Part shown: piece by piece, positions 11,547-23,903 of the stretch | Layout: the number at the start of each line of letters is the position of its first letter | Position numbering within the stretch: the stretch's first letter is position 1 | NCBI RefSeq assembly: GCF_932526225.1 | Contig: NC_064040.1 | Location: forward strand, 9,651,356 to 9,715,355 | DNA from: Nematostella vectensis | Taxonomy: Eukaryota > Cnidaria > Anthozoa > Actiniaria > Edwardsiidae | Reading direction: 5' to 3' | DNA: 64,000 nucleotides | Program-made: the position numbers and the translations under genes | Notes under the pieces: model-generated | Database searches by the model: none | The model's input: the letters and a program-made list of their open reading frames with translations, nothing else | What the model was told of the DNA's origin: nothing

Positions 11547-11762
11547 GCCGGGCGTAGTGGCGCATGCCTGTGATCCAGCTGTAACTGGAGGCTAGGGCAT
11601 TGAACTATCGGTTGTGGAGCGCTCGGGGCGAGGCGGAAGAGGGAGGCACGGTCAGCGGTTAGCGGAGCAGCACACGCGCAGAGCGGAGCGCACGCCTGCA
11701 GATCGCCCACGCTTCTGCTATCGCCATCGCGACCACACCGATAGGACACAGTCCGCACTTTT
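11547..11762 (+). ncRNA. SRP (7SL)-like RNA gene
   Basis: The first 45 nt, GCCGGGCGTAGTGGCGCATG and the following CCTGTGATCCAGC then GGAGGCT, follow the metazoan 7SL Alu-domain 5' end almost base for base, including the internal pol III box A region GTGGCGCATGCC. The long rod expected of SRP RNA is present: 11605-11617 (CTATCGGTTGTGG) pairs with 11733-11744 (CCACACCGATAG), with further pairing inside (GGCGA with TCGCC, GGAAG with CTTCT). GCGGAGCAG near 11660 and CGCCTG further on resemble helix 8. T runs at 11759 and 11770 fit pol III termination. The length of about 216 nt is short compared with the usual 300, so it may be a divergent functional SRP RNA or a 7SL-derived retrocopy. Confidence 0.55.
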
Positions 11763-13650
11763 GCCACTTTTCTGTTTTTTTTCTTCTCCTTTTTTCACGT
11801 TTATGGCTTTATTCATGACTTATTGATTCTAAAATTTGTATTTCGGAAAACACTGTTTTAAAAAGCAAATATTTATTTTTCGTCGTCATCTGACGTGGCG
11901 GGCGCCACTATTTGTGTTTGAATTTGCCACTCAAAAAGTCACTTCACTTCTTAGTGCATGTCGCCACTCGTGAGATCCCATTATCATTATCAATATTTAC
12001 AATGAAATTTTGCAATTTATTTTTTTCGGGGTCCGGTATCCATTAAATCGCGCGCTCTGATGAGGTCCGGTATCGTACGATCCGGACCCCGCGATACCGG
12101 CCCGCTCACCTCCAAAGCTCGAAATAGTAAGTTGATTTATAAAATGACCATCGAAAACTGGATTTTTACTCCCGGAGTCATAGATCTTTACCTTAAAACG
12201 GCATTTTATTTGTTATTTTATCTGGAATCATTGACTTTACGAAAAATCGGTTTCAAACTGCCTGTGTTTTGACAATTTCCCGCCATAATCATTTTGCAAC
12301 GCGCGCGACAATTTCAAGTTTGCTGAAAGTTTATTTGGGATACAAAAAGCAGGGAATCGTCTCTTCATACGAAGAAAAACGACAAATCACTCTAGTAATC
12401 TACCTGCATAACCAGCTTAAACGTATCCACATTCAAGAGAAGTTCTTTAGTGGATATATCTTATCGTCTGTGGAGGATTTAAAGCGAAAGAAGACATTTC
12501 TACGATCAATTAGAGTTGAGAACGACGTATCAATCTGGACTAAATTACTCTAAAAAATTGTTGGTCAAAACTCAGAGAATCTCTTCTTTGGATGTCCTGT
12601 TTTCTGGAGGATTTAAAGCGTTTTGTGCAAGTACAAAATGGAGTTCATTGAATGATCATCAGCGAACAAAATCTTTACGAACATCGACGAAAGTCAGAAG
12701 CGAAACCTCGCCTCGTGCAACCGTAAGCCCGTAAGGTAAACAACGTTGGAAATTCTATTGAGGAAAAAAATAAATATGTTATTTACCAGCTAAGGGTCGG
12801 TCCGTATCGTGAAATAACGTCACCTCGGCCTTGAAAATACTGACCTCGGTCACGGTAATTTCACGATACGGACCTCCCAGCTGATAAATAACATATATTT
12901 ATTCTTGTAAAAACTCATGATGTTTGACAACAATAACAAGCATTTCAATTTTCGAATAAAACGAAGAAGCAATATATAGAAGCATATTTATTCTGTTATC
13001 TACTAACATTTCTCATGCATATTAATATCAATAACAATATTTTTGGCCAAGAATTGCTCGGATCTCTAAAATACCATGTCTTAATTATTATAACATTTTT
13101 TTCAAAATTCGAATAAAATGTCTTCGACTTATTGTTCCTATTTAATCGCCATCTGTCACAGCTTTTGTAAAAGGTGCTCGAATCGAGAATCTTGTGGTGT
13201 AAGGGACTCTCCCCAGTTCCTTTAGGTGAACCACAGGAATCCCAAATTGAACGCCGCTATCGTGGCTGTTTTTATCAATTCTTATGTGCACACATGCCTA
13301 AAGACCAGCTTTTTCGACACGCGTCTACCCTTTACCAAGAAGTTACGCCAGCGTTACTTCTCTTTTCAAACCCACATATTTTTACATAATTGTACCATTT
13401 TCCCTTTTTCTTATTATCTTTATATTCATTTTTTCTTCTTATATCTATCATTATTCTACTGCTTCGCTACATAAAATCGTCATTTTGAACGCTCATTTGT
13501 ATATAAATAAAAAATGAAAAATTCATACCTTTGTGCAAACCATTTCACCCTTCGAACCCCCCTCCCCCTTTGTTGCTCTCTGGAAACCAAGGGCCCTACA
13601 TGCAAGACTGAAAAAATGATTACACTATAATGCCAGACAGTCTTGATTCG
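11763..13650. other. intergenic, downstream of the first Dispatched-like gene
   Basis: No supported gene. At 12020-12110 are short GTCCGGTATC/GATACCGG inverted motifs. A strong hairpin is at 12770-12902 (listed separately). Confidence 0.6.
12770..12902. repeat. palindromic hairpin / MITE
   Basis: Arms of about 48 bp: the left arm holds TTATTTACCAGCT and CCGTATCGTGAAAT, the right arm ATTTCACGATACGG and AGCTGATAAATAA. The loop holds ACCTCGG and CCTCGGT. Together they form a near-perfect hairpin. Confidence 0.75.
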
Positions 13651-16600
13651 CTATACTGCTGATGTATAGGTGGCTGTTCCATACATAAGTTTCTCTGGAG
13701 ATTTGTAAGGCACGCGGCTGCGACACCGCTCACAAAGCACTTCAGGTTCTGTCTCTTCCTGAGTCCCAGCGAACATATCTCGGAAGTAACGCCATAAGGG
13801 CAGCATAGAGCCCGTGTTACCATTGGGTCCAACCAACGCTAAAAGGGTCGTGAAGAACAATAGAGCATAGGATATAGAGAGGCCTATTGTACAAAACATA
13901 AAAATCCCGAATTGAAAAAAGAAGACTATTTTTGCCGCGAGCATAAAGACTGAGGCGCCGAGGGTAGTGCAAGCGCCTGACAGAACCGAAATACCCACAC
14001 TCCCTAGCGCGTCACGAGTCTTGTCACCGCGAAAGTGGTTATGGGATCGCACGTAGCCGTCCGCCAGATGGACCACGTAATCTACAGCAAGCCCGACCAC
14101 GAGCGTTAGATTTAGGGACTCGAGGACTCCGAGCTTCCAGCCGACCAATGGGATGAAGCCGACGACGCCGACGGTGATGCAAGCAATGGTAGCACCCGCC
14201 ATGAGACCCACGATCCAATTCGTGGTCATTAGAGTTAAAAGACCGATGGCTAGTCCAAGGCTCATAAGTATTCCACGGACAGCCGTGCTCGCGAGGACCT
14301 GGGTTAGAGATTTAGCAAACATAAAGTGAAATTGAAATGACTTGATGATGAAAAAGGTAAAATCTGGGAGAGATTATGGAAAGTGTGAAGTTTGATCTTA
14401 TGATGGGGTTGAATTTTGCAATGTTTAAAACAATTTAACTTTACTACTGTGAGATAACCTTCTCAGGGGTGAAACGGGAAACGAATGATGCAACGCTTGT
14501 GAAGACTACGACTATTTGTTAATCTCTCCTGTAACCTATGTTGATTATCAAAGAACATATGTTGGTAATCAAAAGACACTCATGACATATGCTTATAGTT
14601 GAAATCCACACGTACCTCCTGGACCTTAAGCCAGTGCCAGGCGTTATGCGCCGTGGGTGTGGCTTGGAATCCATTACGGCAAGATGGCGGCATTTTCTTC
14701 ATCTGAAATGGGCATCAAACACCAGTGTCATTAGAGGGGGCAGCAGTGTAATGTCATGTGATTTTCTTCTGTGACATCTTCTCCCATCTGAAATCCTTCC
14801 AGCGAGACAACACGTGTAATGAGTACAGTGTGTAAATGTTACCTTCTCCGGCAAAAAAGCCGCCTCCCAGCGGGCGTACACCTCTAGAACCTCCACGTGA
14901 CTCATGTTTAACACATGTGTAATGTGTACAGTGTGAATGTGTGTCATGTGTTACCTACTCCTGCCTCTCAGTGGTCGTACACCTCTAGACCCTCCACTTC
15001 ACCCATGTGTAACACATGTGAAACGTGTACAGCGTGTAATATGTGTCATGTGTAACCTCCTGCATAAATGCTTCCCGGTGGTCGTACACCTCCAGATCCT
15101 TCACGTGGCCTGTGTAACACATGTGTAATGTGTACAGTGTGTAAAATGTGTCATTTGTTTTATTTTCTCCTGCATAAAGGCCTTCCAGTGATCGTACACC
15201 TACCTTAAGTCCATTCACATGACCTGTGAAACACATGTGTAATGTGAACAGTGTGTCATGTGTATAATGTGTTACCTTCTCCTGCATAAAGGCTTCCCAA
15301 CGGTCGCACACCTCCAGACCCTCCACGTGGCCCATGTGTAACACATGTGTAATGTGTCTAATATGTGTAATGTGTTACCTTCTCCTGCAAAAAAGCTTCC
15401 ATGTGGTCGTACACCTCCAGACACTCCACGTGGCCCATGTGTAACACATGTGTAATGTGTTACCTTCTCCTGCATAAAGGCTTTCAAGCAGTCGTACACC
15501 TCCTCCAGACCCTCCACGTGGCCCATGTGTAACACATGTGTAATGTGTCTAATATGTGTAATGTGTTACCTTCTCCTGCATAAAGGCTTCCAAGCAGTCT
15601 AGCCTCTCCACGTGGCCCATGTGTAACACATGTGTAATGTGTCTAATATGTGTAATGTGTTACCTTCTCCTGCATAAAGGCCTCCCAGTGGTCGTACACC
15701 TCCAGGCCCTCCACGTGGCCCATGCGAGTAGGTACGATGGTCGTGTTGATCTCAATAGACGCGAAGAGTAGTCGATTGCCGTACCTGTTACCTGAGGATT
15801 GAGAGTGGGAAGAAATCAGTGATATACAGGAGCATCTCCCTGTTAGTCGATCATTCTCCGTAATACTGGGTGTCAATATCAGGCTCGTACACAGGATTTA
15901 TCTTGGGAGGGAGAAGGTGCGAAATCCGAAAAAGTGAACCTAATTTTTTCGGGGGGCGGGGTGTTTTTCTATTCCTTTGTAGGATTGCCACGGCATGATA
16001 ATTGTCGGATTTGGCTACATTCCAGACTGATCTAGCTTATGCTTTATAGTTTTGTCTACAAATAAAACGTCTATTGAGAACCGAAAGTGGACCTTTGACC
16101 GTTGTGGGGGGGGAGAGGGGTGCGTGCGTTCGGGCCTGAATATCATGCTTGCGCAGACTGTTGTGAGACGATGACAGCAAGTTTGTTGCTTTTGGCGCTA
16201 GCTATCTAGAGCTACCTATTTAGCTACTTAGCTCTGGGGATGTAACACATACGCACCCTGGAAGTTCGGCGTATTAGATGTCTCGGTCTCGTCGAGCTGT
16301 CCACCAATCAGCTTGCCGTACGTGATATAGTCCGGGTTAGAGTAAGAGGTGTTATCCTGAGTCAACCAGAATGCCATTAAAGCCTGGAGACGAAAATGAT
16401 AAAGCACAATAAGTATTCCCTCTTACGGTAAATTTGTTGGATTCCCTCAAACTGACATTGTCTGTAGCGATGTCAGATGTACATCCCACGCGCGTTAGTA
16501 ATCAAGAATACTGGGGGGTTAGTATGATTGGATGGTTCAAAATCGAAGCAAGTCAACGCAAGTTGGTGGTCAAACGAAACACAAGCTGTCACAAGTAGCA

Positions 16601-19600
16601 AAACTTGCGACAACTTGTGCCGACTTGCGCGTTTCGTTTAGCTTGGGATTCATAATGTCTACAGGACGCGTTAAAAATAAAAGCTTGTTTTAATGTCCTA
16701 AGTCCCGAGAAAGTGAGAGAAGCTTCAGATTACGAGTACAAATTGAAATATCGTTATGTCTTCTACCGTATCTAGTAAATGTGTAGTGTTGCAAGGTTAT
16801 ACCTCATAGTATCTGTAGTAGGAATCCGTCAGCTGTGACACATTGAAAATGTTTCCATTGTGACGCATTAGTATCTGCGCCTTAGCCCCGTTGGTCGGCA
16901 GGGTTAGTACTGTGTTATTTGGGTACATCGGCTTCTTCTGTTCTTTCTAAAGTAAGGGAAATTATTACGAAGTGAGTAGTATTGTGTATCACAGATTGCT
17001 TTAATAAGGGGGTTATCCCTACTCAGATTACGGCCTCTCGTTTAAGAAGTTTATGTGGGTCAAAGTCCAAAAGATCATGGGTCTGTGATTCCTAACTCGA
17101 GATCAAATCCCCTACTTTCTTTGAGTCATTAACTTGCGATATCTTGCTCTCCCCCTCTAGTGTTTCACCTAATCTCCTACCTTCTACCTTGCGATATCCT
17201 GCCCTCCCCCCCAAGGGTTTCTGTATTGTGCCCCCATACGGCCCTGTTTATTACCTTGAGATATTTATTCATTTTGTCCACAAAGCAATGAACTTCTATT
17301 TCTCCCGTCACAGCACTTCGACGAATTCTCAGCTTATCGACCACGCTCTGTGGGAGGGTCTTCAATTCGTGACAAAATTCCTTCAATAAAGTAACAGACA
17401 AATGTTAGTATAGAGTAGGGAGTTTCAGGGGAAATAGATAAACTATAAGTGTTTTAAGGAATAAAATCGAGAGTCGATTATGAATTCCGTAAGTAAAGAG
17501 CCAGTAAATATTAACTCAGAAATCATTTCCCCTTATTCGCAGCATCTGGCAAGGCGGTTGAATTATATTAAACCTGCGATAAAAACCTTCTTCCCCATAC
17601 TCAGCACGATAGCCATCTGTGGGGCGGATAATTCATGTCAAACCTGTGATCAAACACCATCTTCCCTTTACTCACCAGCATAGCCATCTGGCAAGGCGGA
17701 GGGTTCATATCGAAGCTGTGATCAAACACTGTTTTCCCCTTACACTTGTAGTCGGTAAAGTGACACGAGCGACGGTCTTGCGGCTGCAGTCCCCAGATGA
17801 GATTCACGATGACCACTTTGTCCTCTTGACTCGGGCGAAACGCGAGTTTTCGAAGCTGCTTGATGCTGTACCAATTAGTCCCCTTGCCCCATACCGCGAC
17901 CTGGTAACAAGAAAACCTTCTTGTGAGCTTAGAATAGAGGGAAGAGTGGGAACGGACAGGGGTACTTTCGAATATTGGTCGAACCCTAGTGAAACAAGTA
18001 CTAAACTTTAAGTCAGAAAAAAATACACTCTTTTTTTTATAAGAACGTCCAGCCTGAGATTTCACCACATTTTAAGAACATGCTAAGAACATGCAGATGC
18101 TCAGATAGCAGAAAAAAAATTCCTTTTAGTCCTGATGTGTTCTAAAAAAGCAGAAATTGTGCTCATACTAACAGCCTTATTATTGTTATTGAACATTAGT
18201 GTAATCCACTTCCTAATAATTAATTGGGTATTATTTTCTTATATACACTCAAATTTAAGAACATCTTTAAGGACATATTCAGCCTTAAAATGCTCCAAAA
18301 TAAAGAACTCAGCCTAAACTGAAAATTAGATGTTCTTATAAAAGAAAAGAGTGTATCAGGCATCAAACTGCGAAACCTAAAATATGGCTTTCAGCTCTTT
18401 AAAAAAAAGCCAGTAAAAGGACTCCCTCATCCTGGTAAAAATGTCGCCTTGGTCGGATACAAAATAAAAACCTTGAACCAATGCGAACTGTCGATCTTAT
18501 ACCTTGACCTCAACGCTCAAGTCAAAATTTACAGACGTAGGTTTACTGATAAAGAAAGTGTTGGGTTGGCCCGGGTTGGTCTGGAGGTAGGCCCCACAAT
18601 TGAAAGTCTGCCATTTTGGAAGCTCTTACAGTATATATCGTTTATACCGACAACATGAAACGCCGCCTGTATGCGCTCCAAAGAATGCGCTTTACTCTCG
18701 AGCAAGAAATGATAAATTTCATAATTATCTTCGCTCGTATCCCCCAGCGCGCTATATGCGCTCTTTCACATATTCAGTAACCCCAGTAACCATGGGCAAT
18801 GAATGCGGAGGAGGCTGGACTAAACATTGTTCTCTAGAATCACGTTAAGGTCTCGGTAAAGCTAAACGACGTGTCCGCGGGAAAAAAATATTGTCGCGCC
18901 GCAATTTTCACTACATGTACAAACTATACATTAAATGAAAGATAAAAGGTTGAATTATCTCCTGCAAGTTTTATTTTTGCAATAGCTAAGTCCGTGTTTA
19001 AGTTTTGAGGCCTCAAACTCAAAAGTACGGAGTTTACTCTAGAGCGTAATGCACCTTCGCGTTATTGCGCATGCACTTGCACGTAATTGCATCTCAATGA
19101 CAGATAGATGATCTACTAAAGTGTGTAAGGAATTTTTGTTATTTAACACTGTCAACAAAATATCACAAATCAAAGTTGGAACTTTCATTTCTGGCGAAAT
19201 TTGGACTCGAAGACCTTAATTAGAAAACAATTCCCCTTTTTTCTAGCACATTCAACTTATGGAAAACCCTATGGAAATTTCCCTCTCAATATTACTATGG
19301 TAAAGTGTCAATGGTATTCTTCCCATCTTACCACCAAAGAATCACCAGTAGCAACTCGCTCGTTTTAGACTATGAAAAATTTAATTTCGTCAATAGGCTA
19401 TCTTAGGTATAGCAGCAGTGTTGTCTCCAGGGATAATACTACAATTCTAGCTACCCCAACGCGGGAAAAAAAACATAGCTCGCGAAAATGTATTTTTATC
19501 GCGGTTCGAAAGTTCTATACCGGTGTTTAAAAAAAGTAAATAACTTGTGCTTGTTAGAATATTTAATCTATATTCGGTTAGTCATAAAACATCAAAGAAG

Positions 19601-19687
19601 TAATTATGGCCAACCAGCCCGCCATTTTGTGCTCTTCTGTAATACTAAGTCACTCAAGGCATCTCCATCGGCTAATTCAAGCTAGGT

Positions 19688-19732
<45 letters not shown>

Positions 19733-22700
19733 GGGCGATAAAAGCACATCAGGTGTGGGTAGAATCAATTTTAAACTTTACTCGCTGAAGACGCCACCAG
19801 TATATTATAGTATTTTTTTTAAAAATTTCTTTTAAAGATCTCTTTTCTGACTACATTCATGTCAAGTTGCTATTAGGTGATTATCGTTGAATTATTCAGA
19901 CTAGCTTCATCCTCTCTCCCTCCCCCCTTGGGATTGTTGAATTATTCAGACTAGCTTCATCCTCTCTCCCTCCCCCCTTGGGATTGTTGAATTATTCAGA
20001 CTAGCTTCATCTCCTCTCCCTCCCCTCTTGGGATCGTTGAATTATTCAGACTAGCTTCATCTCCTCTCCCTCCCCTCTTGGGATCGTTGAATTATTCAGA
20101 CTAGCTTCATCTCCTCTCCCTCCCCCCTTGGGATTGTTTAATTATTCAGACTAGCTTCATCTCTTCTCCCTCCCCCCTTGGGATCGTTGAATTATTCAGA
20201 CTAGCCATATCCTCTCCTTCCCCCCTTGGGATCGTTGAATTATTCAGACTAGCTTCATCTCCTCTCCCTCCCCCCTTGGAATCGTTAAATTATTCAGACC
20301 AGCTTCTCGCGGTTCTATGCTCCCCATCGGATTATACGTTCTGCCAAATAATAAAATATTAAAAATAAAACGGAATTATTTTAATTATAGTCAACGTTTC
20401 ATAGACAAGAAAAGGGGTACACACATGTCCTATTTTTTTACGACAGCCTTATTCAAATAAAAACAGAGGATAAATTTTAAAGGTATCTTAATTTCACCAT
20501 ATTCCCCCTGGCCCTGGTCAGCATGGTGGGAAATGGCTTTTGAGGTAAAGTTCTCGCAACAAGTCTGGAACGAGTTCGCAAAGGGTAAATCTGATTAAAA
20601 GGCATCAAGGAAAAGCAATAAAAAGCATTTGAATCATTTATCCACATTGGGAAAAGTCAAAACAGCCTATAGATATCGTTTTCTTTTTATGCCAGACTAT
20701 TTATTTTAGGAAGGCGATTATCAAAATTATATACTAGAACCCCCCGCCATGACTGTGATGGCTTTTGGGGCATCACACGAAACTCTCGAATTAAAGCTCA
20801 GAGAGAAGGGGCGGCAATTAAAGTACAAATGTATCACTACCACTACTACAAACCACTTGAGGAGAAAGTGACAATAAACATCTTAACGCTTGGGTAGTTT
20901 CTCGAGACCACATGGCATGGGCGAGCAGGTGGGTTATGCCTTTAGGGCAACATGTAGATTGTACAGAATTCGAAGATAAATGCTGTATTATGATGAGCTA
21001 AAAAATTTATGACAAATGGATTCGTTCTCGCGACATTAAATATTAAAAGAAAAGAAAGTTTTTGTTGTGTCGAAGGATGGTGAATAAATACTAAGGGAAT
21101 TAACAAGAGTATCTCTGAGTGTCTCAAGCAATACAGATGTTAGATAATTTTATTTGAAAGTATTGAAAATAGAAGCGGTCAAGGCAGTGTGTTATTGCTA
21201 CAAGGGACTAAGTGCCGTTAAGCTTGTTTAAGATTATCGCACATACCTGTTCCTCGTCCGGCTGTAGCTGCACTGCAAAGAAGACGGATACAGATATAAC
21301 ACCGGCGAAAAACCCAATTATCACCCATCGGAAGATTTTATGTCCAATAACTTTGGTGTAGAATAACCCCCCGAAAAATCGCACGATTAACTTATGCGGT
21401 TGCTGAAATTTCTCCTGCCAGCTCATTTCCACTTCTCTTTCTTCCACAAACTCATTTTCCCTCGTTTGCGCTTCCGTCCATCCAAGCGAAGAGAAACAAT
21501 TCCAGTTCCAGTTTTTCCAGTACAGCTCATAAGTGATGACAACAGTAGGGAAAAAAGTGATGACCGAACAGTAGTTTACAAACACCAGAAGAGCAGAAAA
21601 TATCCCGAAGGTAGACACGCCGAGTAACGGGGAGAAAACGCTTGTGGTAAACGCGACCATTGTCGTCACAGAAGTTATAAACATAGCGCTAGCGGCACGA
21701 CGATAAACGAAGGAGAGTTTTGCTGCGAGGTTAGGAAAAGCGCGCTGGTCCGACCCGCGCCAAGTATCGAGAAATACAAACACATCGTCCGCCCCTATGC
21801 CTAGAATTATAAACACCGACAAAACATGGAAAATCCCTATATACCGACAGTCGAGAATCATTCTGTACACGAAATTCGCGCCAAAAAAGCAGCTTAAAAT
21901 GCTAAATACAGCCCAGCTTGTGATCCATATAGATTGAGTTTGAAAAAGCATGAACAGAAAGATGAAAGTGAAACTTGCGCCTGCAAGAAGGAGGTCGTAA
22001 ATAACTTGTTGTGAAATTGAATTAAAAAATAGCGCTATTAAAAAGTAGTACATTCTCATAGATCCCAGCCCATCTTTGTACTTCTTCTCTAGTTGGTCTG
22101 CGAAAGCCGATTTTGCGTATTCTTGGTTTTTTTCCCACTGTTCATCCGGGCGATCCTCTGCGTTTAAAAATCCCTTCAGTGGAGCACCGATGTAGAACAG
22201 CGAGCGAGTATAGTGAGATGACGCTTTGTTTTGTTTTAAACTTATGACTGCGTCTTTTGCGAGGTGGAATGTCAGCATAGCTCGAGTGAAATTGATTCTA
22301 CTTGCCCTTGCGAGCACCTTAGGAATTCTTCGAAACTCCGGATCATACAAATCCGGATGAATTGATTTCAAACTCCCGTCAAAAAATCTTATTATTGACA
22401 ATGGAGCTTGACATTTCGTTTTTCCCGCCAGTAGACAAAGGTGGTCCCTGTATATTTTGTTGTTGAAAATCTCCTTTTCTGTTTTCTCGATGACTTTAAG
22501 ATTCCTCCTGCTGAAGACATTCCCGTCTCTAGTCTCGTAGACGATTTCAAGTGCATCCCGACGTACACTCCTTTCGCTTTGATCACCAACTATGATGGGA
22601 TTTAGCGTAACAAGGGAATCTTGCCTTGCGAATTTCCAAGCATCTGCCCGCAATTTTCGCTCGTCCGTCTCTAAATTCAACGGCACCTGAGTAAAATCCG

Positions 22701-22927
22701 CCGGAAGAATATCATATCCAGAGAAATAGAGTGCAGCAGTAGTGATTATAAGTACAAGATGGGCTCCCAAGAGAAAACCTTTGAACACAAAACAACATGA
22801 ATATACAACTGTCATTGAAAAGTCACATGCAGCAGAAAATAACAAAATGAAATTCTTCACCATAATTCTTCATACCGAAGCACAATTTAGGCCTTTGTAC
22901 TAGAAGTCTGAATATGTAGGCCGTCAT
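13651..22927 (-). CDS. Dispatched-like RND/sterol-sensing-domain protein, copy A
   Basis: Nine exons: 22927-22876, 22778-21247, 17900-17676, 17380-17255, 16946-16803, 16383-16257, 15791-15664, 14702-14616, 14298-13651. Phases agree throughout and give 1022 aa. The first exon encodes a short cytosolic tail (MTAYIFRLL...), exon 2 the first membrane span, a luminal domain and the sterol-sensing block with TM4 motif GIGADDVFVFLDTWR. Exons 3-8 encode the second luminal domain (Cys-rich CHFTDYKC, FDMNPPPC). Exon 9 carries the second membrane bundle with TM10 GLAVDYVVHLADGY. The two TM4 Asp and the TM10 Asp match those proposed to couple cation flux in Dispatched. Dispatched exports lipid-modified Hedgehog; at about 1000 aa this copy is shorter than vertebrate DISP1, and the cargo is unknown. 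Exon 2 equals three exons of copy B. Confidence 0.85.
14839..15663 (-). repeat. tandem copies of the exon 7 / donor junction of copy A
   Basis: Eight diverged copies, spaced about 75-120 bp, of the last 55-60 nt of exon 7 (encoding GHVEGLEVYDHWEAFMQEK) plus the first intron bases, separated by TGTGTAATG-type spacer repeats. Exon-like ends at 15570, 15464, 15379, 15276, 15057, 14955 and 14843 keep a GT; the copy ending near 15163 has lost it. No good acceptor AG precedes the copies. Confidence 0.85.
16008..16138 (+). repeat. dispersed repeat family 2, copy 1
   Basis: About 130 bp, starting ATTTGGCTACATTCCAGA and including TTTTGTCTACAAATA and GTCTATTGAGAACC, ending in a G-rich tract and GGGCCTG. 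A closely similar copy is at 40900-41055, and a shorter relative of its GC-rich end at about 58965-59012. Confidence 0.7.
17528..17675 (-). repeat. tandem partial copies of the exon 3 end of copy A
   Basis: Two degraded copies (about 17598-17675 and 17528-17597) of the last 75 nt of exon 3, directly downstream of its donor. The coded peptide FDMNPPPCQMAML is recognisable as FDMNYPPH in the first. Both copies have lost the donor GT. Confidence 0.75.
18024..18355. mobile_element. TA-flanked MITE (Tc1/mariner-like), full copy
   Basis: Terminal inverted repeats beginning CACTCTTTTTTTTATAAGAA and ending TTCTTATAAAAGAAAAGAGTG, with TA on both sides, consistent with a TA target duplication. About 330 bp, non-coding. 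Same family as 62549-62760 and the right-end fragment at about 24826-24890. Confidence 0.75.
19688..19731 (+). repeat. G44 homopolymer
   Basis: Uninterrupted run of 44 G in intron 2 of copy A. Assembly length is uncertain. Confidence 0.9.
19885..20292 (+). repeat. 50-bp tandem array, about 8 copies
   Basis: Unit contains GTTGAATTATTCAGACTAGC followed by a CTCCTCTCCCTCCCC pyrimidine tract and TTGGGAT. Period exactly 50 bp in the middle copies. In intron 2 of copy A. Confidence 0.95.
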
Positions 22928-23903
22928 TTTCAGAGTTATAGGCAAAAAACCCAGACTCCGGTTTCTCCGGCCCTGTTTTTCTCCCAGCTTTTATTTCGCC
23001 GGTTCTATTTCTTTATTCTCTCCTGCGTGGCCGCGCAATGAAATTTGCATAATTCACCCGTCGTGCGCTAATGTCACGCCAGACAAATGTTTACATCGAT
23101 CCGCCTTCTCTGATACGACGGTCCACGAAAATATAAAACCACAAAATTAGTATTTTTCCAATTTTTCTGTATGGCGGTTCCTCAACCATTAGTAAGAAAG
23201 GTTTAGAAAATAAAGAGTTCTTTATCTGTTATTTTTTTCATGATAATTCCTGTCACGGGGTAAACACCTGTTGTTTAGGGGGCATTGTGTACGGCGTGAA
23301 CACCCTATCCGTTCCTTTTTCCAATTATTGTTTATTGATAAAACTCGGCAAAATTCTAAACACGAAAAATGTAATTTAAAAACACATTAAGTCAAGGTAT
23401 CAATTTTATTTATTCATTGTCTTCGGAACGAGTCATGTTCTGCCTTTGAACAAGAGCGTTTTTGTTTTTTAAAGTTGAAATTGTTTAGTCTAGAATTCCC
23501 GCTAAACTCAGATATAACTAGAATAATACGAAAGTGAAATATGCGTCAGTTACTCTGAGGTGTAAATAGTATAGGAATCTCATTCAAACTACATAGATGA
23601 CACATTTTTTCTATATACAATGAGTGTAAAAGGCTTTTGTTCGATTTTACGTACTTTACTGCTTCCCACAAATTTTCCTCTCAAGTACACCTGAATACAA
23701 ATTGAAAACGCTTGCATCAGTAGTAAACATATAAGAATATAAGAGAAGTGTTTCTCAACTTATACATATATCTGGGCAATAATACACTTTGGCGTATTGG
23801 GTCTCTCATAATGTGTAAATGCATTTTCATTCGACATTGGACACGTTCCTCTGCATTTTAGAACACATCTGACTAATAAGGTAATATATAGCAGCTATCT
23901 GAA

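Noticed and set aside
22779..22863. Translation start of copy A at 22863
   Set aside because: That frame is intronic; the real first exon is at 22927-22876 (MTAYIFRLL), which matches the first exon of copy B in phase and motif.
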